Below are positions 24,094 through 36,176 of a DNA stretch of 64,000 bases, piece after piece. The position numbers were made by a program, and so were the translations under genes. The notes under the pieces were generated by a model. That model did not search any database and was not told the origin of the DNA. It was given only the letters and a program-made list of their open reading frames with translations. The stretch covers positions 28,941,806 to 29,005,805 of the forward strand of contig NC_085140.1 in the NCBI RefSeq assembly GCF_024139115.2, written 5' to 3'. The first letter of the stretch is position 1; every line of letters begins with the position of its first letter. Origin of the DNA: Armigeres subalbatus. Lineage: Eukaryota > Arthropoda > Insecta > Diptera > Culicidae.

Positions 24094-24600
24094 AAAAAAA
24101 ACTGGTTATACAGTTTGTGTTTGTTTGATGAAACAGCCCTCTTTTTCATATTATACTAGATAAGATCAGATCTATAAAATATTGCAAAAAAAATTCACTT
24201 AACTGCATTGTAATATTAGCTATCAATTAATTTCCAATCAGAATATACTCTTTTGCAGTGTATTTCTTTCAAATGTTTAGAGTGCTACCTTAGATTCTAA
24301 AATATTTTGATTCCATCCTCCATGTAAACATTGTCAGGATGATAGTGTCAAAGTGAAACGAGAATCAGTTTGCTTGTTATTGTTGCGACGAACGGTCGAG
24401 ACTAGAAATCTTCTTCGGGTCACGACAATGGTGCAGTCGGTAGGAGGTGCACAAAAAGTAGGAAAATTGAAGATTTCTGGCGTCTCCGGTAGGCTTCCTG
24501 ACGGAAGGGCAGTGGAGTAGGCCGGCAGACTGAAAGGTGCAAAAAGGGGACATGCAAAGATAAAAAGATAAACTGCTGAGTATCTAGATAGCAAGCGAAA
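24094..24600. other. no gene seen
   Basis: AT-rich to about 24330. It is followed by a more complex segment (24330-24590) whose only ORF (24334-24594, minus) has no recognisable domain. Confidence 0.5.
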
Positions 24601-24639
24601 TCAAATTGCTAGATATTTTTTAGGAAACAGACTTGGATT

Positions 24640-25722
24640 GTGTGGACCTTTTGGATTTGGATTGGATTAGGTTTGAGTTTGGATGTGATTGGATTTGATT
24701 TAGATTTGGATTAGATATGGATCGGATTTGGTTTAGATTTAGAATTTGGATTGGATTTAAACTGGATTTGAATTTTATTTGACTTGGGTTAAATTTGAAT
24801 TGAATTGGACTTGGATTAATCTTGAATTGGATATGGATTGGAGGGGTCTCCAGTAGCCTGGGAAACATTCTCGACTCCCTTGGCATAGTGTATCCATTGT
24901 ACTTGCCACACAAGATACATACTCATGCAATGACGGACATAGAAAAGCTTTCAATTAATAACTGAGGAAATGCGAATAGAACACTAAGTTTTGGACTCCG
25001 ATTAGATTTGGATTAGATTTAGATTAAATTAAGATTAGACTTAGATTGGATTTGGATGGATTTAAAATGCTTTTGTATCGGATTTAGATTTGATTGGATT
25101 TGGATCGGATTTGGATTGGATTTAGATTAGATTTGGATTGAATTTTGAATTGAATTGGATTTAGATCGGATTTGGATTAGATTTGGATTAGTTTTATAGA
25201 TTGTGTTTGGATTTAATTCGGATTGAATTTAGATTTGGATTTGATTTGTATTGCATATGGATTGCATTTGAAATGGATTTGAATTTGATTGATTCTTAAA
25301 TTTGGATTGGAATTTTATTTAATATGAATTGCATTTGGGTTGGATTTTGATTGGGGTTTGACTTGGATTGGATTCGGATTAGATTTTGATTTGGATTGTA
25401 TTTTAATTTGGATTTGGTTTTTATTTGGATTGGATTTTGATTTGGATTAGATTTGGATTAGTTTTGGATTAGATTTGGATTGTATTTGGATTGGATTTGG
25501 ATTGGATTTTGATTTGGAATGGATTTGAATTAGATTTTGATTGGATAGGATTTAGATTGGACTAGATTTGGATTTGGACTGGAATTGAAATGTATGCGGA
25601 TTTAATTTGGATTAGATTTGGATTGGATCTGGTATGGATCTGGATTGGATTGGATCTGGACGGATTTGGATCAGTATTGAATTTTGATGTAGGTTGGATT
25701 TGGATTTGCGACGATAAAAAAA
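24640..25722. repeat. degenerate TTGGAT array
   Basis: About 0.9 kb of imperfect tandem TTGGATT/TTAGATT words (GGATTTGGATTAGATTTGG and variants), interrupted at about 24840-24990 by a dispersed repeat. Unit length varies between 6 and 12 bp, so it is a decayed simple array and not coding. Confidence 0.85.
24845..24985 (-). repeat. dispersed repeat also present at 63642-63798
   Basis: The reverse complement of this segment matches 63642-63798 (CATTTCCTCAGTT, AAGCTTTTCTATG, AAGTACAATGGATACACTATG, CTACTGGAGACC) with scattered differences and one length change. It interrupts the TTGGAT array. Family not recognised. Confidence 0.75.
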
Positions 25723-25785
25723 ATCTAGGGTAGAATAAATCGATGTGGATGATACTTTTAAAGGACTAACCAGATATAGCTTTAG

Positions 25786-25956
25786 GGCCGATGCCTACGT
25801 AGCGTTTTTTTCAACGCTGTGCGCACGTGGCGTTGAAAAAACGCAGGTGTGCATCGGTGCGGCAACGTTGCGTTACCGCTTTTTCCCGATGCACACATGC
25901 GTCCTTTTCACGCCGGGTGCACGCAGCGTTGAAAAGACGCTACGTGGGCATCGGAC
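25786..25956. mobile_element. MITE with ~33 bp inverted ends
   Basis: The end GCCGATGCCTACGTAGCG is mirrored by CGCTACGTGGGCATCGG at the right. TTCAACGCTG near the left pairs with CAGCGTTGAA near the right. It is GC-rich against AT-rich flanks. CTTTA on both sides may be the target duplication. Confidence 0.7.
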
Positions 25957-26129
25957 TTTAAGCTTATTCAAGGATTTTTAGAGACCTGAAGATTTGTGGA
26001 ATGTAGTAGAATGTAGTAGATAACATCAGGTCTATAAAATATTAAGAAAAATTATTTGAGCTCTTTTAGTGGAATGTCGTCAACTGTCTAAGACGAGTAC
26101 AGTACTTTCCATAACTCCACCACGTTTTG

Positions 26130-26885
26130 TTATATTTGACAGAAAGGGAAGGGCGGTCTAAAAATATCAACGGAAGCAATTAGGCATGATACAATCATCA
26201 ATGTCTTTGACGTAAAAATTGTAAATAAGGGGACTTCTCTGACAACAGATTGTACAAATAGTTGTTTAAAACTCGTGAAAGTCAACACGCGTGGAGTTTG
26301 TCGGATAAAACATCGACGCAAACCGAATCAAAAGCCCCCTCATGTCCAAAAACATCGAGCCTATCTGCTCCTTTTTAGCAAAAGTTAGTTGAATTTCGGT
26401 AGAAAGTAACGCAAGCCAGTCGTTTGTTCCCTTGCCCCTGCGCCAAATTGTGTATCTGACAACAAACCATTTGATTCAACCCCCTAGCCGGAAAATAATC
26501 ATCTTCTCTAATAGCTTCCGAGTACTAAATAGCATCGCGAGTGGGCGATACTAATTATAACCCGAAGCGGGTTTCAGGGGTTCTAGATGGCTATCACCCT
26601 CACTTCCCTAGTAACAATTTGGTTTTATGCTGGTTTTATAACACTCTTGTAGGGTAAATTATGGTTTTCAAGAGCGTTATATAACTTAAAATGTTACTTA
26701 GGTTGCCTTCAATCATCTGGAACAATGTTGCACTTCAGTAACTGGTTGCACAAGCTCAATAAGCGCCTCTTCACAACTTCTGAAAGGTTTTCGAACAAAC
26801 TGAACCTGATTCTATCCATCCCCGGAGCGGGGTCGATAGCGGCAAATTGATTATGTCCTCGAAACATCGATCGGCAAATGATCAA
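26130..26885 (-). pseudogene. non-LTR reverse transcriptase fragment (I/LOA-like)
   Basis: On the minus strand the peptide pieces PGMDRIRFSLFENLSEVVKR (26709-26891), then RKLLEKMII and GKGTNDWLALLSTEIQ (about 26390-26540), then SDKLHACGLSRVLNNYLYN (about 26230-26310) follow the order of an RT fingers/palm domain in mosquito I/LOA-type elements. It is full of frameshifts and is interrupted by a MITE at 26603-26702. The clade is a judgement from motif style. Confidence 0.55.
26603..26702. mobile_element. ~100 bp MITE
   Basis: Ends CTAGTAACAATTT and, inverted, CCTAAGTAACATTTTAAG. The left part (TTTGGTTTTATGCTGGTTTT) recurs at 36361-36410 with the same right end (AAAATGTTGCTTGG). It interrupts the RT fragment. 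Confidence 0.55.
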
Positions 26886-26889
26886 TACC

Positions 26890-29853
26890 ATGGGGATCTT
26901 GAACCACCTTCCAAGTACAGTCCAACGATAATGAGCTCGAACAAATGGAAAGATCTCTGCCTGCCAACAAGCACTTTGTCTTGGTAGACTTAATGGTTAA
27001 GCCTATCCTCGCTGTCTCTGCTCTGCGATCGATTTCAATGAGGTCGATGTCGTCCGAAAAGCCCAGCAGCATATGTGACCGCGTGACGATAGTACCATTC
27101 TTTTGCACGCCGGCTCTCCTTCGAGTGCAATGTTGAACAACAATTTCTAAAATGCATCGCCCTGCTTCAATTCGTCTAAGGTCACAAACAAACACATATT
27201 TACTCACCAAAATTAAACCGATTATCGGATTGTCGTGAAATTTTCGAAGTTTCGTCTTCACAATTGCCCAGAATTTTTCATTTGAGCGAAGTTCCGGTGA
27301 GTTTTGTGGGTTCATATCTTTTGGAACAAATTTAGCTCCGTTTGCTCGGTACCACTGCAATACGTTACGAGCGTAGTTGCAAGACGCCGGATCAGGCCAA
27401 AACAGTGTTGATACTTCGTGTTTTCTTATGAATGGCAAAAGACGCTTTTTGAGACATTATTCGGTGTAAATCGTAGGGTTGAATGTTCCGGAAGTAATGA
27501 AGGTTACTTCACCACATCCGCAAATCGCCTGACTTCTTAGCAAATTTTAATAACTTCTTTGTTCGGACATCCTCCGGAATATCGAACTTAGACTTGGCAA
27601 CGAAATATGCCCAAGAAGTTGACGGAAGTCAGCTTGACATAGGTTTCATCATCCATCACGATGCAACAGGATTTGGTGAACATTTTCGTGTAAAGTTTCT
27701 GGGCGCGGGTTTTTGCAGTGGTGTTATGCTTTTCATTTCGGTTCGGGGCTTTTTGCACCTTGTAAACGTGTAACCCAGCACGTTTCATGGTTTTGTGCAC
27801 GAAACCAACCAACACCTTGGACTTGTTAGCAACATTTCGTTTGGAAACTTATTGGGCTGTTCTACCACTCCTGGTAATTTTACTCTCCATTGGACCGCTT
27901 CTACAACCACTCCCTACCTTCCTTTGAACACTCAGATGCTCCTTGAAGGTTTTTAATACACGAGATACAGTTGAAACATTTTGCTATCGATCGGTGGAAC
28001 GTCTCCGGATTTTGATTGTAGGTGCACAAATTTTTTTCACTGGCAATTTCTTGTTCCGACGATATGATTGGAACCACTGTATGGATAAATATGAAATTCT
28101 GCAAATGTAAACAATACACTTTGAATAAGATTTGGTCGAATAGGAGTAAGAAACCTGAAATCTTACTCCTACGGTTCAAAAGTTATAGGAGATTTTCAAT
28201 GTGCCATTTTTATCGAATACACTCTTTACTTGATTTCGATCCATCCAGCACTGCACGTATCAGTCTAATCAGTTTCGCCGGAAAACCATGTTCGGGCATT
28301 ATCTGCCACAGCTCACTTCTTTTAACTGAATCGTACGCTGCTTTGAAATCAATGATGAATTCCGGGAGAACAACATGCAGACTCACCAGTCTGCATTTTG
28401 TACTCCGAGAATTCATCAAAGATCATCCGCAGGCTAAACATCTGATCCGTCGTTGACGTAAACCTGCTTGGTATTTGCCGACAAAGGACTCTTCAAGCGG
28501 TCTCAGTCTGTTAAACAGGACAGGCGACAGAATTTTGTACGCCAAGTTCAGAAGAGTGATCCCTCTGTAATAGGCATACTCTAGTTTGTTTCTTATAGAT
28601 TGGGCATATCGATCCAACCATCCAACCAGTCGGCAGGCAGTTCTTCATCCTCCCATATTTTCTGGATAATATGGTGGATCGATTGATTCAGCTGCTCAGT
28701 TCCGTAAGTGAGGAACTCGACCGGCATCCAGCAGCTTCACTGCTTTTCAGCTTGTTTAAAGCTTTAGTTATCTTGTCCAGCGGTGGTGGTTCCACAGCTT
28801 GACCATCGCCGACTATGTCCATCCTGCTCTTTGATACACCTTCTTTTTCACCGTTCAGCAAATCTTCGAAGTGCTCCTTCCACCTTGCTGCTACCTTCTT
28901 GCAGTCTTATTGACAGTTGCGTAAAACCTTCGCATATCGTTTCTATTCATGTTCTTCTGCGCTTCAGCTATCACACTCTCTTCGTGTTGTCTTTTTTTGC
29001 GGTGGATTCGTTTCTCTTCTGCCCTTTCTCTGTGTAGCAGCATTTTTCTCATCCTTTACTCGTTGGCACTCCTCATCAAACCAACCATTTCGTTGGTGTC
29101 GCTGTGCAGTTCCTAACACTTCCTGCGCTGTTGTAGTCCGCTCGTCCAGCTTCTGGTGGTATTGTTCAGAAACTCCTTCAACTGACAAGCGTTGGATATT
29201 GAAACGCATCGTTCTGTTGTTTCGTGAATTCGTGACGCTAGAAAGTCGCGCCCGAATTTTTGCAACTACTAGGTAGTGAGCCGAGTGTTCGTGCCTCTGA
29301 AGGACCTTACATCTATAACATCCAAGAAATGTCGTCCGTCGACCAGCACGTGGTCTATCTGTGAGCAAGTGTCTCCACTCGGATGTTGCCAGGTGTGTTT
29401 GTGGATATTCTTACGTACGAAGTGGGTACTGCTTATTGCCCTCGCTCTAGCAGCAGCAAAGGTTACAAGTCGCAGACCATTATCGTTGGTAGCGGAATGA
29501 AGGCTTTCCGTACCAATGTTAGGGCGAACAAAACTTTCTCTTCCGATCTGCACATTTGCATCCCCGATGACAGTCTTTACATCGTGTGTTGGGCACTCTC
29601 CGTAGGCCTTATCAAGGCTCTCATCCTTCACGTCATCAAGGTTATCGTTCGTTGGGGCATAAATGCTGATCAGGCTACAGTTGAAGAATTTTCCCTTCAT
29701 TCTCAACACGCGAATGCGGTCGCTTATCGGCTTCCACGAGATAACACGCTTCATCTGCTTCCCAATCACCATGAAACCAACACCATGTTCTGCTTTGTCA
29801 AATGCTAATTTACAAATAAATGTCACAGGAAAGTGTGCTTTTTTCATCCACAA
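26890..29853 (-). mobile_element. RTE-like non-LTR retrotransposon, decayed, with mariner insertion
   Basis: Minus-strand pieces in order: endonuclease at 29269-29853 (SIYAPTNDNLDDVKDES, GDANVQIGRES, HKHTWQHPSGDT, QIDHVLVDGRHF), linker at 28964-29368, RT start at 28423-28617 (GITLLNLAYKILSPVLFNRL), palm at 28210-28419 (IDFKAAYDSVKRSELW), then, beyond a mariner insertion, LLGFSDDIDLIEID at about 27030-27090. The FxDDIDxI box and the QIDH motif of the APE-type endonuclease fit the RTE group. It is frameshifted at several places and inactive. Confidence 0.75.
27190..28200 (-). pseudogene. mariner (DD37E-type) transposase, broken
   Basis: Catalytic pieces are visible on the minus strand. The N-terminal helix-turn-helix region is at 27901-28179 (YNQNPETFHRSIAKCF). 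The first aspartate lies in MDDETYVK (27588-27815). The second aspartate (FWPDPASCNYARNVLQWY) and the glutamate (PELRSNEKFWAIVK) are at 27190-27438, with 37 residues between the last two, i.e. DD37E spacing as known for a mosquito branch of the IS630-Tc1-mariner superfamily. Pieces are in different frames. It sits inside the RTE-like copy; exact ends and the TA duplication were not fixed. Confidence 0.8.
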
Positions 29854-29859
29854 GTTTAT

Positions 29860-30276
29860 CTTCCCTTTAACTATTCAAAACGGAGAACAGAAAATATATT
29901 TTACAATGTTATTTTCTTTCAAACCGATTCTAACCGGAATGGTTAACTAAAGTAGAAACGAGCACCTGAAAAAGCCGTCATATGTGGGTTGGTAAACTCA
30001 GGTGTATACTATGGCCAAAAATTTCATCTCATTAAGAGAGTTAATCCAATTTTCTCACACGCTCATCTCGCTGCCTTTTTGATATACTCTTTCACAAATT
30101 AGCGCTCAATTTTCCTCTGAACATAAAAAAAAACTTATCCAAACAGTTACAGTATCATGCATGGGGATAGGTGAGCTAAGTAACGCACTGAGAGCAAGAG
30201 CCAAGAGCCAAGATTCTTAGTCCCGCTACGATGCGACATCGGAGCACCGTTCACGGCTGGGATGGTTTGAGAAAAT
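29860..30276. other. upstream flank of the large gene, no ORF
   Basis: No coding potential. Sequence becomes less repetitive and more GC-balanced towards 30300. It is a likely place for the proximal promoter of the gene that starts downstream. Confidence 0.45.
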
Positions 30277-30312
30277 TATTTATATTTATAACCAGTCAGT
30301 TCTCCGTTCATA
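30277..30312 (+). promoter_or_regulatory. candidate core promoter
   Basis: A TATA-like run (TATATTTATA, 30281-30290) is followed by TCAGT (30296-30300), an arthropod initiator match that is too close to the TATA for a standard pair, and by TTCATACC (30307-30314), which lies about 29 bp after the TATA start. A start site near 30298-30310 would give a leader of about 1.05 kb. Prediction only. Confidence 0.35.
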
Positions 30313-31356
30313 CCGCAGAACCATTCTTTGGCGGGATCGGTTAGTCCACCGCGAGCAAGCAACCGATACGGATTCGAAACGCAGACCGAGGGCAAACCTT
30401 TGGGAAGTATTTAAGTTAAGCCGCTTCCTGGTGATAAACTCCACTACAGTTGAAACCTACGAAACTATCCTGAATCTGGGTATTATCCTGGATGATATTG
30501 AAGAACTTGTGACGGTAAAAAATCGTTGTGAATCAGAGCGCGTGTATTTCAGTCGGGTACAGTAACATTCAAGTTGAGTACAAGTGTAGGCAATAGTGAT
30601 GAAGATTTATGGCATCGGTCACTAAGCGTCACTAAGACGATGTGTAATACAAGCAGTGAGGTAATATTCAATTAGAAGAAAAGAAGGAAACGAAATGTGG
30701 CCTTTGAGCTCGGTCGGAAAAATTTAAGAATGAATTAAAAACAGTGCTATCAGAAGAAGAATTTCGTGAATTTTTCGTTTTTGCGTCTGAGTGATTTTCT
30801 GCGAGCGTGAAGACCAAATAATTCGAGGGGTCAACCAGTGTCGAACGGTAGACAACGTGGTTATTTTTAGCACTATAATGAAACCTCTTAGCCGTTAGTG
30901 ATTTTACCGAAAAACGTCAGAAAAAAGAAAAGCTGTCAATCAAACTTTCTCAATCAACAAGAATTCGACTACAAAGCAGAAGATTTAGAGGTCGAGTGAG
31001 CGCTGCAAGTTTTTTTTCGAAAACAAAAAGCGATACAAAGTTGCATTCGAGTGCGAGTGGCTAAAGTGGAGGGCGGTGCTAAACAGGAAAGCCGAATCTC
31101 GCTTGGAACAGCGCGATGGTTGTCGGTAACCAGACGCAACATCAGACTCTGCACGTGATGCTGGATAGAAAAGTCCGATAGACAAAAACAACCAGTGTGA
31201 ACTATTTATAGTTGTTTGACGAATCCACAGAGGGAAAAACTCGAAAATAGACCATCAAAATCACAATCTAGGTCGTGCATAAGCCAATAAGCGGAGAAGA
31301 CACCTGAACCCCTTGATGATCAAATTTCACCTGGAAGATCAGCAAAGCAACACAAA
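30311..31356 (+). other. putative 5' untranslated leader
   Basis: About 1 kb of non-repetitive sequence with no long ORF in frame with the coding exon. It contains possible donor-like sites (for example GAGGTAATA near 30658), so the leader may itself be spliced. Boundaries are inferred from the candidate promoter and the coding start. Confidence 0.4.
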
Positions 31357-34300
31357 ATGTCGTTTTGTCGCATCACCGGCAAATGCCGGTCTTTACCGAA
31401 GCCAAACTACTTCCCTATGCTTCCACCGATTTCACCTGCAGATGCAAAACGATTCTGCCGTGTTACAGGCAAAGCATATGGACTCCCATCGCATCACTTT
31501 ATTCCGGTCATGCTGATCAAATCTTCTGGCAAAGCAAAATGCAAAGTCACCAACGTATCTGATCAGCTCGATCCACATCATTACTATCCCGGTAATTATG
31601 GAAGCCGAAAGCATACCGTTGTGTGCCAATTCCGATACGTATTTCCTGTCTTGGACGATCAAGACGAAGCGCAAAAGAACCTCACAAATATTCTGGTGCA
31701 AAAGACGAAATCCATTGAACAAAGTCTTTACGTTTATAAAGTTGACGAGCGCAATTTTGGGTTGGTTTTTCCTGCAAAACTTGAAGCAGCTGTACGCGAC
31801 GGAGATGTACGCGACGTTATGCTGGCAAAGGAGTCGGACAAACTGCTCATAAAACTCAAAAAAGGTAACAGCATTTCCGTTAGTCTCAGAAACGTCGAGC
31901 AATCTGATATGGAAAATCTCTACGAAGGCGAAGGACCGCGAGAAGATGTTATCAAAATACGAGAAATCGAAGATGCAAAGCGTCCCAAGCCGAAAGGCAA
32001 ATCTAATCTTACCAACATCGCCAATATCTTCGAAGAGAAGGAAAAGATTCAAGATCTCAAGGAAGAAGAGGAACAGAAATTTATTGAAGCTCATCGCGAA
32101 AAGGCAGTTCGACTGGCCGATGAACGTAGGGAACGTCAACGTGAAGAAAACCAAAAAGCTTTGAAACTCAATGAACATCTCATTGAACAAGACCCCGAAC
32201 TCAACGATTTAGTCAAACCCATGATCGAATCGTGGGACTGGAGTACTCTGGCAAAAGAAGCAGCCGATACTGGCACCTCTACCAACTCAATTAAAATCCT
32301 ACCAGAACCTCTCCAAATCACACCGGTTAATCTACAGCCGAAACACTTGCAAGTTGATCACGCCGTTTTGGAGAAATCATCCGGCATGGAAGCGGCTTCT
32401 TACGTAGGAACAATCACACCTGCCAAGGTTGAACTGAAAATCGAACGCACGAACGCCATTAAATCCCTACCCCCGGAACTCCTCAACGCTCTAACGAACG
32501 TAGAGGAGAAACTTGCTGCTCAAGCCGATATGCTGCCACACTTGAACGATCTTGCCTCCGTGATCACCCGTCTTCAGGACTCTCAACCGACGGAAGTTGA
32601 CGGAGTGCCCGGCATCAAACTGGTCGTCAATCACCAGGAAGTGTTTGTGCCCGGCCAAACCCTGGTCATCAACAACAAGCCGACGTTCATTCCTGGCCAA
32701 ACCGTGGAAAACCAAAATGGTCTTCTCGAGTTCGTTCCCGGTGTTACGATCACTTCCCACGACACAGGAGCTATCCAGTTCATTCCCGGCGAAGTTGCTC
32801 TTACCAAGGCCGGTAAACCGCAAAATTTCGTCGCCGGAAAGGTGATCGATGGCAAGTTTGTATGCGGTCAAATGTTGACCATCAATGATGAACCTCAATT
32901 CGTGCAAGGTCAAACGATTGTCACTCCCGAAGGCGTGAGTAAGTTCGTTGCTGGAGTGGTTGACGAAAAAACTGGAGAATTCATCCCAGGGCAAAATATC
33001 GAAACGCCACAAGGGGTAAAGTTCGTCCCAGGCCAGACCATAACAGTTAACGGCAAGGAGAAATTTATTCCGGGTCAAACAGTTATGAAGAATAACAAAG
33101 AGATGGTTTTCGTACCGGGTCAAGCGGTGGTCGATGAGAAGGGTGAATCGAAGTTCGTTCCTGGCAAAACAGTCGTCACGACAGAAGGATCTAAATTTAT
33201 TCCCGGACAATATGTTGATGATACGTTCGTACCTGGAATATCGGAAGGTGACAAATTTATTCCCGGAGTCAATATTGAAACAAAAGAAGGTTCAAAATTC
33301 GTTCAAGGCCAGATTGTTCATACCAAACATGGTGATGTATTCATGCCAGGTTCGACAAGCACCAACGAGAAAGGTGAAGTTCAATTTGAGTTAGCTTCAA
33401 CGATCGATGCTGTTAAATTCAGTGAAGCCTCCCCTGTGGGAATGGTAATGGACAGTGACCATATGAAGGTCATGGAACCAACGCTCTGTGTATTCGGACA
33501 CATGGTTCATAATGAAGCCGGGGTTGAGTTCTATCCTGAAAAGATTAGAAAGGAAGATCTTCCACAAGGGAAGATCGTTCCCGGAAAGTTGATCAAACAA
33601 TCGGCTCAGACCAAATTCATTCCTGGAATCAACGTGGAAGATGGTTTTATTCCCGGTCAGGTCGTACAAACCGACCAGGGTGAACAATTCGTGCCAGGGC
33701 AAGTGATTGAGACATCCGAAGGACTCAAGTTTGTCCCAGGTCAGATAGTCGAAACCAAGAACGGTGCAAAATTCGTTCCGGGTCAAACTATGCAAACCGT
33801 AGATGGACCAAGGTTCGTACCGGGTCAGATCATCAACACCAAAGCTGGTCCAACTTTTATTCCCGGACAGGTGATCTGCACGGATGACGATGGAGAGAAG
33901 TTTGTACCAGGTCAGGTCGTCGATACCGATGATGGTCCCCGTTTCGTCCCGGGTCGAGTGGTAGAAACTGAAAACAAGGTCACCTTCATCCCAGGTAGAA
34001 TTGTTCAGACTGCTGATGGTCCAAAATTCGTCGCACCGGATTTGAAGGATACGGAAGATGGCGATGAAGAGTTCTTGGTACAGAGTTTCGCAGTGACTCC
34101 AGAGGAATTAAAACTTTTGAAGCCAACACAGAACTCCGCAACGTTCCAAGAATCAGAAAGCGCAGTAATTTTAACATTGGATACCGGTATGCTGCAGCAA
34201 CTGTCGGAAGCCGGTATGCACGTCGGTCGACAGGTTGAGGCTTCGGCTGTGGATTATGTGCTCGAAAGCACAAAAGAACGAAAAGCCTTGCAGCAGTTCA

Positions 34301-35850
34301 TAGCGGAGCACAACATCCAAAATGGCAGTATGGATGTTCTGGAAAACTTGTTCGATGGGTTGAAGGCCGTTTGTAAACGCGTTGACTTGGAATCTCTTCA
34401 ATACGGTTCAGAGGATGATAAGTTGGTAGACACATCCGTTTGCAATGGTTCGATTGGAGCAGTCGAATCCTTAGCGACTAACCTGGCTATCATTCTGGCG
34501 AATACGAGCGATCCTGAAAAATGCAATATGTACGAGGTGATAGCCGATGCGATTAAAATTTCAAGCGGTGAATACAGTATTGAAGAGTTACAACACGTGA
34601 TGGGGACTCCAGCGGCAGTGGATTATCTTGCGGGAGTGGTGAACAAAACGATCGTTAAGAACAACATAGATCAGAAACTGAAAACAATTACGGCGCTTGT
34701 CGACGATGGGGTTGGAGGGAGAGAAGTTAGCGTAGCCCCTCCTAGTGGTGCAATTGAAGAATTCTGTCAACTGATGGACAACGATCGGATGTCGGAAGCA
34801 TTCGTCAACCTGCTGAAGAAGGACGAGAATTTGTTTAGATCGATAGTATCAGGTTTGAAAACATCAGGTGTGGTTGAGGGTAGTGTGAACATATCAGAAA
34901 TTCTTCAAGCGGCAGTTGTGGACAGCATTCAAGAGAAGGCGCAAGCGGCACTTGTTGATCTACTGAATGAACCGAATAGGGATCAGTTAACCGCGTTACT
35001 CAAGAAATCCGAAGGGTTAGCTACGGCTCTAGGAAAGAGCAAAGAAGCCGAAGCTTTGGAATATTTGCTAACACATTCGGAAGCGTTGAAGGATTTGAAT
35101 AAAGAAGATGAGTTGTTCACAATCATCAATAGGGTGCTGATCATGGAAGAGTTGGCTGAAGATGATGACGAATTCCGTGAACTGATTGACAGTCTGGAAA
35201 AGACTCCTGCGCATGCAACCAAGAGTGACAAGCTCAGGGAACTGATTCGACAAAGTGGTGCTCTCTCATTTGCTCCTACTAAGCAGCAAACAATCGAATC
35301 GTCCAAGGACGTGCCACTGTCGCTTTTCTACACCAACAACCAGCTAGCTATCGAAGAGTTCTTCCTTAAGAGTGGACAAAATCAACGGCACTGCCCGAAA
35401 GCTTTCCTCATCATCAAACGAGGCATTCAGGCGGTGATACCTCGCGAGTCCAGCCACGAAGTGCTTGCGGGTAAGATAGCTTACACCGTGCTGGACGAGC
35501 ACGGCATCCACCAATTCCAACCGATGAACGTTTTGAACGCTCTGAAAATCACGCCACGGTTCTTGAACCGCTTTTCGATGTACAACTGTGATATCTGCGA
35601 GGAGCCGGATCTGGACACGCTGAGCAGTAGTAGCAGCTACGGTGACGCCGATGGGGACAGCGAGGGACATCACTACAGTCCACGTCGGCCACTCTCGCGG
35701 AAGGGTTCGCTGTACTGCAGCAGCACCCGGAGGGGCGAAAGGCAGGACTCGCCGATCCAGCACTACCAACAGCGGCCGCCAACGGGGATGATGACGACGA
35801 TGCCGAACGGTTATCACGAACGGTATGCGTATCACATGGATAATGTTAAG
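31357..35850 (+). CDS. large FVPGQ-repeat protein (first coding exon, 1,498 residues)
   Basis: Function and family were not recognised. The start ATG has a good insect context (CACAAAATG). Residues 4-50 hold two copies of a CR(I/V)TGKxxxLPxxxxxP motif. Residues about 225-285 are highly charged, Glu/Arg-rich and probably coiled coil. Residues about 428-895 carry roughly 29 repeats of 13-15 residues with core F(V/I)PGQ and a following (V/I); they split into two blocks around a less regular stretch near 675-745. A helical acidic region follows. Near 1345-1400 is a compact stretch (LFYTNNQLAIEEFFLK), and the last 80 residues are Ser/Arg-rich. No signal peptide or membrane segment is evident, so an intracellular protein is likely. 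The frame stays open only to 35871; AAG|GTAAGA at 35850/35851 is a strong donor in phase 0, so more exons are expected. Codon use and length leave little doubt that it is real. A structural or scaffold role is a guess. Confidence 0.9.
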
Positions 35851-36069
35851 GTAAGATTGCATTTGAAATGAAACTTTTTTGACATGGCTCGATGATTTTA
35901 TTGCAACGTGTTAGCGGAAGTTCTACGTGGATGGTAGTCTACCATATTGTAGGCTTTTGAAGCGACTTTTACATCTAAATATAAGTAAATAAAAATGAGT
36001 TGAGGTTTTCTTTGTCTCAATTAACTCAAATAATAACTCACGAAAGGATGGTCTTATTTGAAATATTTA
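35851..36069 (+). other. start of presumed intron
   Basis: Begins with the donor GTAAGA. If it is not used, translation would add six residues and stop at 35869-35871. AT-rich, no ORF. Confidence 0.6.
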
Positions 36070-36176
36070 CCCGAGCAGCACAAGCCAGACAAGAATGGTT
36101 GCCGCAACTTCATTGTGACTGAATCCGGTCACATATTAGTAGCAGTAACCAATATGGAACATGTGTGCTGCTAGGG
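36070..36176. mobile_element. ~100 bp MITE (AGCAGCACA ends)
   Basis: Ends CCCGAGCAGCACAAG and, inverted, CCCTAGCAGCACACAT, the cleanest inverted pair of this family in the window. Same family as 18882-18982 and 61532-61639. Confidence 0.75.

Noticed and set aside
31432..32190. 252-codon minus-strand ORF
   Set aside because: Antisense shadow of the large coding exon; no domain and no promoter.
32491..33210. 239-codon minus-strand ORF
   Set aside because: Antisense shadow of the F(V/I)PGQ repeats.
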